This document shows positions 43,823 through 52,304 of a stretch of 61,624 bases of DNA, piece after piece. The stretch is from NCBI GenBank assembly GCA_903849645.1, contig CAINJJ010000025.1:1-61624 (forward strand), in the 5' to 3' direction. The DNA is from an uncultured Acidobacteriaceae bacterium (GTDB lineage Bacteria; Acidobacteriota; Terriglobia; Terriglobales; Acidobacteriaceae). Position numbers and translations under genes: made by a program. The notes under the pieces are model-generated. The model did no database searches. It saw only the letters and a program-made list of their open reading frames with translations, and was not told the DNA's origin. Positions within the stretch are counted from its first letter, which is position 1. Every line of letters starts with the position of its first letter.

Positions 43823-43876
43823 CTGTGGGATGCGCTTCTGGGACTCTGACTGCAACAGCATTTTTTCGCAGTCTTT

Positions 43877-44785
43877 TCAGCCCTCCCCCGCACTATCGGC
43901 TGAACTCGCCATCGCATCCGGATCTCTTCCCCTGCGCGCCTCGTCCATCTCCTCGATCAACTGCACAACCTGCTCCCGCTTGCGGGGGCTCATGTCCAGA
44001 AACCGTATGCCCACCTGATGGCGGTCATGGATTGCCTGGGTCACGCCGCCCAACCGGAGCGGCAACCCATCCAGGCGAAACTCCGCCTCCACCCGCGTGT
44101 AAATCCCCACTGGAAATCGATCATCGGTCCGGATTCGACACCCGTGCAAGCTCAGATCCAGAATCTGTCCGCGCAGTCTCGACCCGATCTTGACCAGGTG
44201 CAGCACCGCCGAGGTGTCCAGTGCAAGTCGGGACAGTACGCGGCGATCTCGCCCAGTCCCCTGACTCAAGCGGGACGGCGCCGAAATCAACTTTTCAGCA
44301 GGGGCCGCTGGCTTTTGTGGGGCGCTGCTGGTGGGGCGAACAAGGATCAGCGCTGGGGCCGGCCCATGCACCCCGATTTGGGCTTGGCCCGCAGCAGGGG
44401 ATGAGGGTATTCCCGGCTGGTTGGAGCAGGCCACCTCGATCTCAGAGAGTGCTTCGGCAAGTTCATCCCTGCGACGAGCCGGCAGGTCCACAAACCGGAT
44501 GCCGGCAAGGTGCCGCCGGTCGGTCCACTGCGTGACCCCGCTGAATCGGAAGGCAAACCCGCGCACCTTGAAGTGAACTTCCACCCGTACCTGGATGCCT
44601 GCCAGAAACCGCTCCTGGGTCCGCAACCGGCAGCCGGTCAGGCTCAGGTCGAGCAGGGTGCAGGCCATCCGGGCGCCCTGGTTCACCAGCAGGAGGCTGG
44701 CGTCTTCGTCCACCGCGAATCGCGGAGCCGTCCGGCGATTCGGGCGTCTGGCTGCGGGCTCTTCCGTTCTCTGCTCCGCTTCCAT
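43877..44785 (-). CDS. Tandem PilZ-domain protein
   Basis: 302 residues with two PilZ domains joined by a Pro/Ala-rich linker (about 120-180). Domain 1 has RRTAPRFAVD (RxxxR) and LLDLSLTGCRLRT (D-x-S-x-x-G). Domain 2 has DRRVLSRLALD and ILDLSLHGCRIRT. These are the c-di-GMP-contacting residues, so both domains probably bind the second messenger. There is no membrane segment or output domain; it may act as a cytosolic adaptor. No diguanylate cyclase or phosphodiesterase gene is in the window. Confidence 0.9.
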   Translation of the reverse strand: MEAEQRTEEPAARRPNRRTAPRFAVDEDASLLLVNQGARMACTLLDLSLTGCRLRTQERFLAGIQVRVEVHFKVRGFAFRFSGVTQWTDRRHLAGIRFVDLPARRRDELAEALSEIEVACSNQPGIPSSPAAGQAQIGVHGPAPALILVRPTSSAPQKPAAPAEKLISAPSRLSQGTGRDRRVLSRLALDTSAVLHLVKIGSRLRGQILDLSLHGCRIRTDDRFPVGIYTRVEAEFRLDGLPLRLGGVTQAIHDRHQVGIRFLDMSPRKREQVVQLIEEMDEARRGRDPDAMASSADSAGEG

Positions 44786-44814
44786 GGCCGCCCCTCACCG
44801 GCTTTCAGGATCGT

Positions 44815-45270
44815 TCAATGTCCCCCGGCCAGGTCCCAGGGACGGCGCGGTGCTGCTTCCACCGCTTCCCGGCCCTTCAGCCGGTCATATTCGTAGAGGT
44901 CGCTCGTTGTCCCCAGCGACTCGTTGTACAGGCTGGTCGCGCCCGTCACGCGCTTCAGCTCTTCGCTGAACTCATGAATCGCCTGCAATTGGCTTGCCGT
45001 CGCGGGCAGCTCAAATTTGGAGGTCTTAATGAACTTCTGGTAGCCCCGGTCCAGAAGACGAGCCACCTCGCCCCGCACCAGCGCCCCCGGCGCTACCGCA
45101 AACCCCGCCGGCGCCCCTTTTTCTGCCCCGGCCACCAGCACCGCCCCTGCGCCGTACTTGCTCACCAGCGCGCCCCCTGCAACTTCAGCGGAGGTTGAAA
45201 CATCGAAGGAATGCGCTCGCAGGGACTCAAGCGCCTGTTCAAAGTTCGGAGTGCGGGATTTGCGGCCCAT
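44815..45270 (-). CDS. Conserved hypothetical protein (151 aa)
   Basis: 151 residues, not recognised. It is soluble, basic at the N-terminus (MGRKSRTPNFEQALESLRAH) and has a Gly/Ala-rich stretch (AGGALVSKYGAGAVLVAGAE) followed by SKFELPATASQLQAIHEFSE, then SLYNESLGTTSDLYEYDRLK. No catalytic motif or export signal is visible. It lies just upstream of the PilZ gene on the same strand with 29 bases between, so the two may be co-transcribed. Codon usage is like the neighbours. Confidence 0.75.
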   Translation of the reverse strand: MGRKSRTPNFEQALESLRAHSFDVSTSAEVAGGALVSKYGAGAVLVAGAEKGAPAGFAVAPGALVRGEVARLLDRGYQKFIKTSKFELPATASQLQAIHEFSEELKRVTGATSLYNESLGTTSDLYEYDRLKGREAVEAAPRRPWDLAGGH

Positions 45271-45393
45271 TTTCGGCTTCCAATCTGCGAGGATGGTAAG
45301 AGGAACCTAGCCAGGAGTGAATCGAATCCAGGCTCACATCCTCAATCTCGCATATCCAATCTCGCATAACGGGAGCGCTGACCGCAATTTCCC

Positions 45394-46335
45394 ATGGCCA
45401 TAGACGACCTGCAAGCCCATCTCGGCGTGGCGCTGCCTGAGCGCATCGGCAAGACCCCGCTGGTCCGGCTCTCGCAGCCCGTGCGCGGGCTGGAAGGCAT
45501 TACCCTGCTGGGCAAGGCCGAGTGGGCCAACCCCGGCGGCAGCGTCAAGGACCGCGCCGCGGCGGGCATGGTGCGCGACGCCATCCGTCGCGGAATGCTC
45601 ATCCCCGGCAAGACGCTCCTCGACGCCACCAGCGGCAATACCGGCATCGCCTTCGCCATGCTGGGCGCCGCGCTTGGCTTTCCTGTGCAACTGGCCATGC
45701 CCTCCAACGTCTCGCCGGAGCGCAAGAAGACGCTTGCCGCCTACGGCGCCCGTGTGGAGTGGACCGACCCTGACCAGGGCTCCGACGGCGCCATCCGCCG
45801 CGCCCGGGAGATGGCCGGCAATGACCCCGCCCGTTTCTGCTACGTCGACCAGTATTCGAACGACGCCAACTGGCTGGCCCACTATCGCACCACCGGGCCA
45901 GAGATATGGGAACAGACCTCCGGCCGCATCACCCACGTTGTGGCCGGACTGGGCACCAGCGGCACCTTCATGGGCACCACCCGGCGGCTCAAGGAGATGA
46001 ATCCGGCGTTGCAGGCCATCAGCGTCCAGCCCGACTCTCCGTTTCACGGCTTGGAGGGTCTCAAGCACATGAGCTCGGCCATTGTGCCCGCCATCTACAA
46101 CCCCCACCTTGCCGACCGCGTTCTGGAAGTTGAAACCGAGGCGGCCTACGAGATGGCCCGTCGGCTGGCCAGGGAAGAGGGCCTGCTGGTCGGCGTCTCC
46201 GCTGCCGCCGCGGTGGCGGCTGCTGCGGGGATTGCCCGCGAAGAGGCGGCGGCCGGCAGAGCAGCGGTCATCGTCGCCATCCTTCCCGACTCCGCCGACC
46301 GCTATCTGTCGGAACGATTCTGGGAGGAAGCATGA
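45394..46335 (+). CDS. cysM: PLP-dependent cysteine synthase
   Basis: 313 residues. The PLP lysine is Lys52 in NPGGSVKDRAAAGMV, the substrate loop is ATSGNTGIAF and the phosphate-binding loop is GLGTSGTFMGT, all typical of the CysK/CysM family. Its TGA overlaps the start of a JAMM peptidase gene and it is followed by cysO and moeZ, the mycobacterial CysO pathway set. So the likely sulfur donor is CysO thiocarboxylate and the product a CysO-Cys adduct. Whether the acceptor is O-phosphoserine or O-acetylserine is not readable from the sequence. Confidence 0.93.
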   Translation: MAIDDLQAHLGVALPERIGKTPLVRLSQPVRGLEGITLLGKAEWANPGGSVKDRAAAGMVRDAIRRGMLIPGKTLLDATSGNTGIAFAMLGAALGFPVQLAMPSNVSPERKKTLAAYGARVEWTDPDQGSDGAIRRAREMAGNDPARFCYVDQYSNDANWLAHYRTTGPEIWEQTSGRITHVVAGLGTSGTFMGTTRRLKEMNPALQAISVQPDSPFHGLEGLKHMSSAIVPAIYNPHLADRVLEVETEAAYEMARRLAREEGLLVGVSAAAAVAAAAGIAREEAAAGRAAVIVAILPDSADRYLSERFWEEA

Positions 46336-46796
46336 GCCAACTGCGCCTGACCTCGGCCGTTTACCAGGCAATCCGCGCCCACGGGGAGCAGACCTACCCC
46401 AATGAGTGCTGCGGCGCCCTGCTGGGCCGGTCCACGCCCCTGGGATGGCAGGTGGAGGCTTCGGTCCAAGCCGGCAACACCCGCACCGACTCGGCCCACA
46501 ACCGCTACCAGATTGCCCCGCTGGAGTTGGTCCAAATCGAGCGCGAAGCCCGCCGCCGGGGACTCGATATCGCCGGTTTTTACCACTCCCACCCCGACCA
46601 TCCGGCGTGGTGGTCTCTCACCGACCTGTCAGAGGCCCATTGGCTGGGCTGCTCCTATGTCATCACCGCCGTAGCGCAGGGTGTTGCCGCCCAGACCAAC
46701 TCCTTCCTGCTGGCCGGCGCCGCCGAGGAAGACAAGCGATTTGAACAGGAACCGATTCTGGTGGACGATCAGAGCATCGCAACCGACCGCTCCTGA
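46332..46796 (+). CDS. mec: JAMM/MPN metallopeptidase (Mec-like) for the sulfur carrier
   Basis: 154 residues with the full JAMM zinc motif: Glu25 in YPNECCGALLG, then H85-S-H87-x7-S95-x2-D98 in YHSHPDHPAWWSLTDLSEAH. Mycobacterial Mec releases cysteine from the CysO-Cys adduct. Here it may also trim the carrier, whose encoded C-terminus is Gly-Gly-Cys. Translation is coupled to cysM by an ATGA overlap. cysO begins 30 bases after its stop. Confidence 0.93.
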   Translation: MSQLRLTSAVYQAIRAHGEQTYPNECCGALLGRSTPLGWQVEASVQAGNTRTDSAHNRYQIAPLELVQIEREARRRGLDIAGFYHSHPDHPAWWSLTDLSEAHWLGCSYVITAVAQGVAAQTNSFLLAGAAEEDKRFEQEPILVDDQSIATDRS

Positions 46797-46826
46797 ATCT
46801 ATAGATTGACAACGAGGAAAGAGCCC

Positions 46827-47102
46827 ATGACCATCTTCATCCCCACGCCGTTGCGCTCGTATGCGGGCGGCCAGTCCACCGTCGAGGTGACCGCCGCCAC
46901 CATTGCCGAAGCCCTGGAAGGGCTTACCCAGGCCCACCCCCCCCTGCAGAAGCACCTGTTCACGGCCGAGGGCAAGCTGCGCGCCTTTGTTAACCTGTAT
47001 TTAAACGACGAGGATGTGCGCTACCTCCCGGCCAAAGAGGCCACGGCCGTCTCCGCCTCCGATACGCTCTCGATCATTCCCTCCATCGCCGGCGGCTGCT
47101 AG
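46827..47102 (+). CDS. cysO: Ubiquitin-like sulfur carrier protein ending in Gly-Gly-Cys
   Basis: 91 residues of the MoaD/ThiS beta-grasp fold, close to mycobacterial CysO: MTIFIPTPLRSYAGG, LRAFVNLYLNDEDVRYL and TLSIIPSIAGGC. The active carrier needs a C-terminal diglycine to be adenylated and thiocarboxylated. Here an extra encoded Cys follows (GCC GGC GGC TGC TAG), so the Mec-like peptidase next door probably has to remove it. GAGGAAAG precedes the ATG at 46827; the longer frame from 46806 is less likely. Confidence 0.92.
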   Translation: MTIFIPTPLRSYAGGQSTVEVTAATIAEALEGLTQAHPPLQKHLFTAEGKLRAFVNLYLNDEDVRYLPAKEATAVSASDTLSIIPSIAGGC

Positions 47103-47140
47103 CTTTTCAGCCGCCCCGGAAGCGTCCCATTCAACAGAAG

Positions 47141-48343
47141 ATGCACCCCGAACCCGAGAACAGGACCATGGCCACCACTGAATCTGCCGCGCTGCCCGAA
47201 CTGACCACCGACGACCTCTCCCGCTACTCGCGGCACCTGATCCTGCCCGAGGTGGGCATGGAGGGCCAGCAGAAGCTCAAGGCTGCCAGGGTTCTTTGTG
47301 TCGGAACAGGCGGCCTCGGCTCTCCTCTGGCCCTCTATCTGGCCGCGGCCGGCATCGGCACGCTCGGCCTGGTCGACTTTGACGTGGTCGACGCATCCAA
47401 CCTCCAGCGCCAGATCATCCACTCCACACGGGACATCGGCCGCAAGAAGCTTGACTCCGCCGAGGAGAAGCTCCTCGCTCTCAATCCGGCCATCCGCATT
47501 GTGAAACACGACACCATGTTGTCGAGCGCCAATGCCCTCGACATTCTCAAGGACTACGACATCGTGGCCGACGGCACGGACAACTTCCCCACCCGTTACC
47601 TGGTCAACGATGCCTGTGTGCTGCTGGGCAAGCCCAACGTCTACGGCTCCATCTTCCGCTTTGAAGGCCAGGCCAGCGTATTCGCTACCGAAGCGGGACC
47701 GTGTTACCGCTGCCTTTACCCCGAGCCGCCGCCGCCGGGACTGGTTCCCAGTTGCGCCGAGGGCGGGGTGCTGGGCATTCTCCCCGGCCTGGTCGGTGTC
47801 ATCCAGGCAACCGAGGTCATCAAGCTGATTCTGGGCAAGGGCGAATCGCTCGTCGGCCGCCTCTTGCTGGTGGACTCGCTCAACATGCGCTTCCGCGAGC
47901 TCAAGCTGCGCAAGAATCCCGAATGCCCGATTTGCGGACCGAACCCAACCGTGACACAACTCATCGACTACCAGCAGTTCTGCGGCATTGTCCCGGAAGC
48001 CCCGGAGGAGAAGACATTGAAAAATGGAATTCCCCAGCTCACCGTCAAGGAGCTGAAGCGGCGCATCGACGCCGGCGAAGACGTCTACATTCTCGACGTG
48101 CGCGAGCCCTACGAGTACCAGATCGCCCAGATCGGCGGAAAGCTCATTCCGCAAAACGATGTCCCCAACCGCCTTGCCGAGATTCCGCGCGACCGCGAAA
48201 TCATCGTGCAATGCCGCTCCGGCGTCCGCTCCCAGCGCATCGCCGAATTGCTCCAGCAGGCCGGCTACCCCAGGGTCGTCAACCTGGCCGGCGGCATCCT
48301 CGCCTGGAGCGACGAGATCGATCCCTCTGTGCAAAAATACTGA
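47141..48343 (+). CDS. moeZ: E1-like adenylyltransferase/sulfurtransferase (MoeZ-type ThiF-rhodanese fusion)
   Basis: 400 residues (391 if ATG at 47168 is used). The N-terminal ThiF/MoeB domain has VLCVGTGGLGSPLALYLAAA, VVDASNLQRQIIHSTRDIG and SCAEGGVLGILPG, with zinc Cys pairs CYRCLYPEPP and CPICG. The C-terminal rhodanese domain has the sulfur-carrying Cys in VQCRSGVRSQRIAELL. It adenylates the carrier Gly-Gly end and transfers sulfur, as MoeZ does for CysO. It is the last gene of the cysM-mec-cysO-moeZ operon. Confidence 0.95.
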   Translation: MHPEPENRTMATTESAALPELTTDDLSRYSRHLILPEVGMEGQQKLKAARVLCVGTGGLGSPLALYLAAAGIGTLGLVDFDVVDASNLQRQIIHSTRDIGRKKLDSAEEKLLALNPAIRIVKHDTMLSSANALDILKDYDIVADGTDNFPTRYLVNDACVLLGKPNVYGSIFRFEGQASVFATEAGPCYRCLYPEPPPPGLVPSCAEGGVLGILPGLVGVIQATEVIKLILGKGESLVGRLLLVDSLNMRFRELKLRKNPECPICGPNPTVTQLIDYQQFCGIVPEAPEEKTLKNGIPQLTVKELKRRIDAGEDVYILDVREPYEYQIAQIGGKLIPQNDVPNRLAEIPRDREIIVQCRSGVRSQRIAELLQQAGYPRVVNLAGGILAWSDEIDPSVQKY

Positions 48344-48366
48344 CACGGTCTGGAGCGATTCGCGAC

Positions 48367-49002
48367 ATGAGCGCGTTTCTTGAAATCCCGGCGCTGCCCC
48401 CGCGCAGCATTGTGCTGAACCCTCCCCTCAGCGACGAGGAGTTCGAGAGGCTGTGCGAGAGAACTGAATTCGCGCTCCTTGAGCGAACCAGGGAAGGAAC
48501 GATACAGATGAACGCGCCTGCCGGAGGAATGACCAGCAACGGAAACAGCGAGATGACCCGGCAACTGCGCAACTGGTGGATTCGGCATCGGCTGGGATGC
48601 GTATTCGATTCGAGCGGCGGATTCTTTTTGCCCGATGGCTCCATGCTCAATCCCGATGCTGCTTACGTCACCGAAGAGCAACTCAAGGGGCTTACCCGCG
48701 AAGAGAGGGCACATTTCCTGCGCCTCGCCCCGGCGTTTGTTATCGAACTGCTATCCCTGAGCGACAGCCTGGCTGAGACCGCCAGGAAGATGGAAGCCTG
48801 GATCGTCAACGGAGTCCAACTCGGCTGGCTGGTGGACCCGTACGCCAAGCAGGTCCTCATCTACGAGCCTGACGCCGCGCAGCGCATCGAACAGGGTGGC
48901 AGCATAGCCGGTTCCGGCCCAGTCGATGGTTTTGTGCTCGATCTCGAAGAGATCTGGCGCTGCTACGAGAAGCGCGAAACCGAGACATCGCAAGCAGCGT
49001 GA
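48367..49002 (+). CDS. Uma2-family (DUF820) PD-(D/E)xK nuclease-like protein
   Basis: 211 residues. The family pattern is present: LSDEEFERLCERTEFALLER, MNAPAGGMTSNGNSEMTRQL, FFLPDGSMLNPDAAYVTEEQ (the D and E of the restriction-like core), PAFVIELLSLSDSLAETARK and GWLVDPYAKQVLIYEP. The family is predicted to be nucleases but natural targets are unknown. It begins 23 bases after moeZ on the same strand; the longer frame from 47701 runs through moeZ and is rejected. No partner toxin or CRISPR gene is nearby. Confidence 0.85.
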   Translation: MSAFLEIPALPPRSIVLNPPLSDEEFERLCERTEFALLERTREGTIQMNAPAGGMTSNGNSEMTRQLRNWWIRHRLGCVFDSSGGFFLPDGSMLNPDAAYVTEEQLKGLTREERAHFLRLAPAFVIELLSLSDSLAETARKMEAWIVNGVQLGWLVDPYAKQVLIYEPDAAQRIEQGGSIAGSGPVDGFVLDLEEIWRCYEKRETETSQAA

Positions 49003-49112
49003 CCAGTCCCCAGTCCGTCGGCTCGCTTGATCTCCGGAGCCAGCCAGCCACTTATCCGATGAGAATGCTGCATCCGCGCCAAGACTGACGCAGTCAGCCT
49101 CGCCGCAGAAGG

Positions 49113-50147
49113 CTACCGCGCCATCTCCACAGGCCCGGGCCGCTGCGGCTCGCCGTTCTTGCCGTTCTCGTCCATCTTGCCAAAGATCATCTTGCCGCTT
49201 GCCGTCTGCAGCACGCTGGTCACGGAGATCTCCACCGCGCGGCCAATCATCTTGCGCGCGTGATCCACCACCACCATCGTGCCATCGTCCAGATAGCCCA
49301 CGCCCTGGTTGTACTCCTTGCCTTCCTTCAGGATCAGCACGTTCATGTGCTCGCCGGGCAGCACTACCGGCTTGAGTGCATTGGCCAGGTCGTTGATGTT
49401 CAGCACCTCGACGTGGTGCAGGTGGGCCACCTTGTTGAGGTTGAAGTCGTTGGTCACCACCTTGGCTTCCCACTTCTTGGCCAGTTCCAGCAGCTTCAGG
49501 TCCACCTCGCGAATCGAGGGGAAATCGTCCGGCACAATCTGCACTTGGACAGCCGGATTGGACTGCATGCGCTGCAGCATGTCCAGGCCGCGGCGCCCCC
49601 GCTGCCGTTTTGACCCGTCGGTGGAGTCGGCCACCGTCTGCAGCTCGCGCAGCACAAACTCCGGCACCACCATTACGCCGTCAATGAACCCGGCCTCGGC
49701 GATGTCGGCGATGCGCCCGTCGATAATGACGCTGGTGTCGAGCACCTTGGCGCTGCGCCGCGTAGGCCGGTCGCTGGCGAAGATGGTGCCCAGCGCCGCC
49801 GGATTGAGCAGGTCGCCCTTGGTGGCCCCCACCAGCAGCCCCACATAGGTCATCAGCAGCAGCACAAAGATCTGCAGCGCCGCCGAGGTGGAGGTGTTGA
49901 GCGGCGCGGAGCGCAGAACCAGGCAGAACAGCGCCGCGCCGAAGATGCCGAGCACACTGCCGGCCACCGCGCCAATCAGCCGCCGCAGGGTCAGCGCGCG
50001 TACACGGAATTCGAAAACAATGACCGCGCAGGCTGAACCGGCGCCCACGCCCATCGCTACCAAAGGGGAAAGACTGAATGGATGCAGAAAGTAACTGACC
50101 CCGGCAAGCAGCGCCACAAACAGAAGACGAACAACGACCAGATCCAT
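49113..50147 (-). CDS. Membrane PIN-TRAM domain protein (YacL-type)
   Basis: 344 residues. Four N-terminal membrane helices (for example [20 protein letters not shown] and [12 protein letters not shown]) precede a PIN nuclease-like domain with [51 protein letters not shown] and [17 protein letters not shown]. The RNA-binding TRAM domain follows ([20 protein letters not shown]). The ATG at 50147 starts the first helix; the frame to 50216 is less likely. YacL-like proteins are thought to act in RNA degradation or stress. Divergent from the dehydratase gene, with 171 bases between. Confidence 0.9.
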   Translation of the reverse strand: MDLVVVRLLFVALLAGVSYFLHPFSLSPLVAMGVGAGSACAVIVFEFRVRALTLRRLIGAVAGSVLGIFGAALFCLVLRSAPLNTSTSAALQIFVLLLMTYVGLLVGATKGDLLNPAALGTIFASDRPTRRSAKVLDTSVIIDGRIADIAEAGFIDGVMVVPEFVLRELQTVADSTDGSKRQRGRRGLDMLQRMQSNPAVQVQIVPDDFPSIREVDLKLLELAKKWEAKVVTNDFNLNKVAHLHHVEVLNINDLANALKPVVLPGEHMNVLILKEGKEYNQGVGYLDDGTMVVVDHARKMIGRAVEISVTSVLQTASGKMIFGKMDENGKNGEPQRPGPVEMAR

Positions 50148-50318
50148 GAAATTGCCTACTCCCGCTGGCAGGGAGAGAAACCCTCCAGACTGGGCATAAA
50201 GGGGGAGTATGCCCATCGGCGCATGGTGTCGTCAAGTGGCGGCTGTTAACTTGCCGTGCGCCGCTCCCCATTCGAGGCCGTTCAGCTCGGCTGGGCCATG
50301 CGCTCCTATACTGAACCG

Positions 50319-52304
50319 ATGATGCACGCCGGGAGACCCGCCGTTTCGCTCGCCTCCATTCTGGAGTCAACGGAAGAGTGCTTGAACACCGTGCGCACCC
50401 ACGCGCCCGGTCCCGAGGGAGAGCTGCCCCTGTCCGCGGAGATGCTCCTCGGCGAGCCCTCGGGAAATCTCTTCGGGCTGAGCCAAAACGCGGGCATGGG
50501 CTGGGACCCCGAGCGGCTGCTGGACCCCGAATTCCTGATCCTGAGCACCCATGGCGGGCTGCGCTCAGAGAGCGGCAAACCCATCGCGCTGGGATTTCAT
50601 ACCGGGCACTGGGAGGTGGGTCTGTTGGTGGCCGAGGCTGCCCGGGAGCTGAAGGCGCTGCGGGCCGTACCCTTTGCCGGCGCCTGCACCGACCCCTGCG
50701 ACGGCCGCACCCAAGGCACCGCGGGCATGATGGATTCGCTCGCCTTCCGCAATGATGCGGCCATGGTGCTGCGGCGGCTCATGCGGTCGCTTCCCACCGG
50801 CAAAGGCACGTTGGGCGTAGCCACCTGCGACAAGGGCCTGCCGGCCATGATGATGGCGCTGGCCTCCTCGGGCTGCCGCCCTGCCGTGCTGGTGCCGGGC
50901 GGGGTCACGCTGCTGCCTGAGTCAGGCGAGGACGCGGGCAAGGTGCAGACCATTGGCGCGCGCTTTGCGCAGGGCCAGATCAGCCTGGAATACGCGGCCG
51001 AAGTGGGTTGCCGGGCCTGCGCCTCGCCGGGCGGCGGCTGCCAGTTCCTGGGCACCGCGGCCACCGCGCAGGTGGTGGGCGAGGCGCTGGGTCTGGCGCT
51101 GCCGCACACCGCGCTTGCGCCCTCCGGCCAGCCCATCTGGCTCGACGGCGCACGGCGGTCGGCCCGTGCGCTCCTGCGCCTCCACGAGCTCAAATCAGGC
51201 GTTCAGGATGTCCTCACCGCCGGAGCAGTCCGCAACGCCATGGTGGTGCATGCCGCCTTTGGGGGTTCGACCAACCTCCTGCTCCATTTGCCGGCCATCG
51301 CCTTTCACGCCGGGCTCAAACGTCCCGAGGCGGCCGACTGGGCCGCGGTCAACCGCCTGGTCCCGCGCCTGGTGGACGCGCTCCCCAACGGACCCAGGAA
51401 CTTCGCCACCGTGCAGGTCTTTCTCGCCGGTGGGGTGCCGGAGGCCATGCTTCATCTCCGCAGCGCGGGTCTGCTGGATACGGCTGTCCGGACGGTGACC
51501 GGGGAAACGCTGGGGACAAACCTCGACTGGTGGGAGCAGAGCGAGCGGCGGCAGGTGCTGCGGCGCAGCCTCATGGCTCTCGACGGCATCGATCCGGATG
51601 AGGTCATCATGACCCCGGACGCCGCGCGGGCCCGCGGGCTGACGGCGACCGTCTGCTTTCCCCTGGGAAACCTGGCTCCGGAGGGTTCGGTGGTGAAGAG
51701 CACCGCCATCGCCCCGGAGCTGATGGGCGAGGGCAACGTCTACCGCCACTGCGGCCCGGCGCGCGTGTTCATCACCGAGGAGTCGGCGATTGCGGCCATC
51801 AAGGGGGGCGGCGTGGCCGACAGTGACGTGATCGTGCTCATCTGCGGCGGCCCGGCCGGGGCGGGGATGCAGGAGATCTACCAGATCACCTCGGCGCTCA
51901 AGCAGTCGCCCCACCTCAGGCGCGTGGCGGTGCTGACCGATGCGCGCTTCAGCGGGGTCTCGACCGGCGCTTGCGTGGGGCACATCTCGCCGGAGGCGCT
52001 GGCCGGGGGGCCGATCGGGAAGATTCTCGACGGCGACCGCATCGAGATCTGGATTGACCGCGAACGGCTGGCCGGGTCCCTCGACCTGGTCGGAGAGGCA
52101 GGCGAGCTTTTCAGCGCGGAAGAAGGGGCCAGGAGGCTGAATGGCAGAGCCTTACGGCCTGACCTCAAACCGCATCCCGCGGTCCCGGATGACACCCGCC
52201 TCTGGGCCGCCCTGGTCGGGGCCAGCGGGGGCGTCTGGGCCGGCTGCGTTTACGATACGGACCGCATTGTGGCGCGGCTTGAAGTGAAAGCGCCTCGGCC
52301 CTAG
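50319..52304 (+). CDS. YjhG/YagF-type sugar-acid dehydratase (IlvD/Edd superfamily)
   Basis: 661 residues, matching the YjhG subfamily (~655) rather than IlvD. Landmarks are [23 protein letters not shown]-equivalent [95 protein letters not shown] and [20 protein letters not shown]. The Cys residues bind an iron-sulfur cluster. E. coli YjhG dehydrates D-xylonate, so a pentonate or related acid is likely. Start 50319 or 50322 gives the right N-terminus; neither has a clear ribosome site. It shares its CTAG stop palindrome with the opposing gene. Confidence 0.93.
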   Translation: MMHAGRPAVSLASILESTEECLNTVRTHAPGPEGELPLSAEMLLGEPSGNLFGLSQNAGMGWDPERLLDPEFLILSTHGGLRSESGKPIALGFHTGHWEVGLLVAEAARELKALRAVPFAGACTDPCDGRTQGTAGMMDSLAFRNDAAMVLRRLMRSLPTGKGTLGVATCDKGLPAMMMALASSGCRPAVLVPGGVTLLPESGEDAGKVQTIGARFAQGQISLEYAAEVGCRACASPGGGCQFLGTAATAQVVGEALGLALPHTALAPSGQPIWLDGARRSARALLRLHELKSGVQDVLTAGAVRNAMVVHAAFGGSTNLLLHLPAIAFHAGLKRPEAADWAAVNRLVPRLVDALPNGPRNFATVQVFLAGGVPEAMLHLRSAGLLDTAVRTVTGETLGTNLDWWEQSERRQVLRRSLMALDGIDPDEVIMTPDAARARGLTATVCFPLGNLAPEGSVVKSTAIAPELMGEGNVYRHCGPARVFITEESAIAAIKGGGVADSDVIVLICGGPAGAGMQEIYQITSALKQSPHLRRVAVLTDARFSGVSTGACVGHISPEALAGGPIGKILDGDRIEIWIDRERLAGSLDLVGEAGELFSAEEGARRLNGRALRPDLKPHPAVPDDTRLWAALVGASGGVWAGCVYDTDRIVARLEVKAPRP

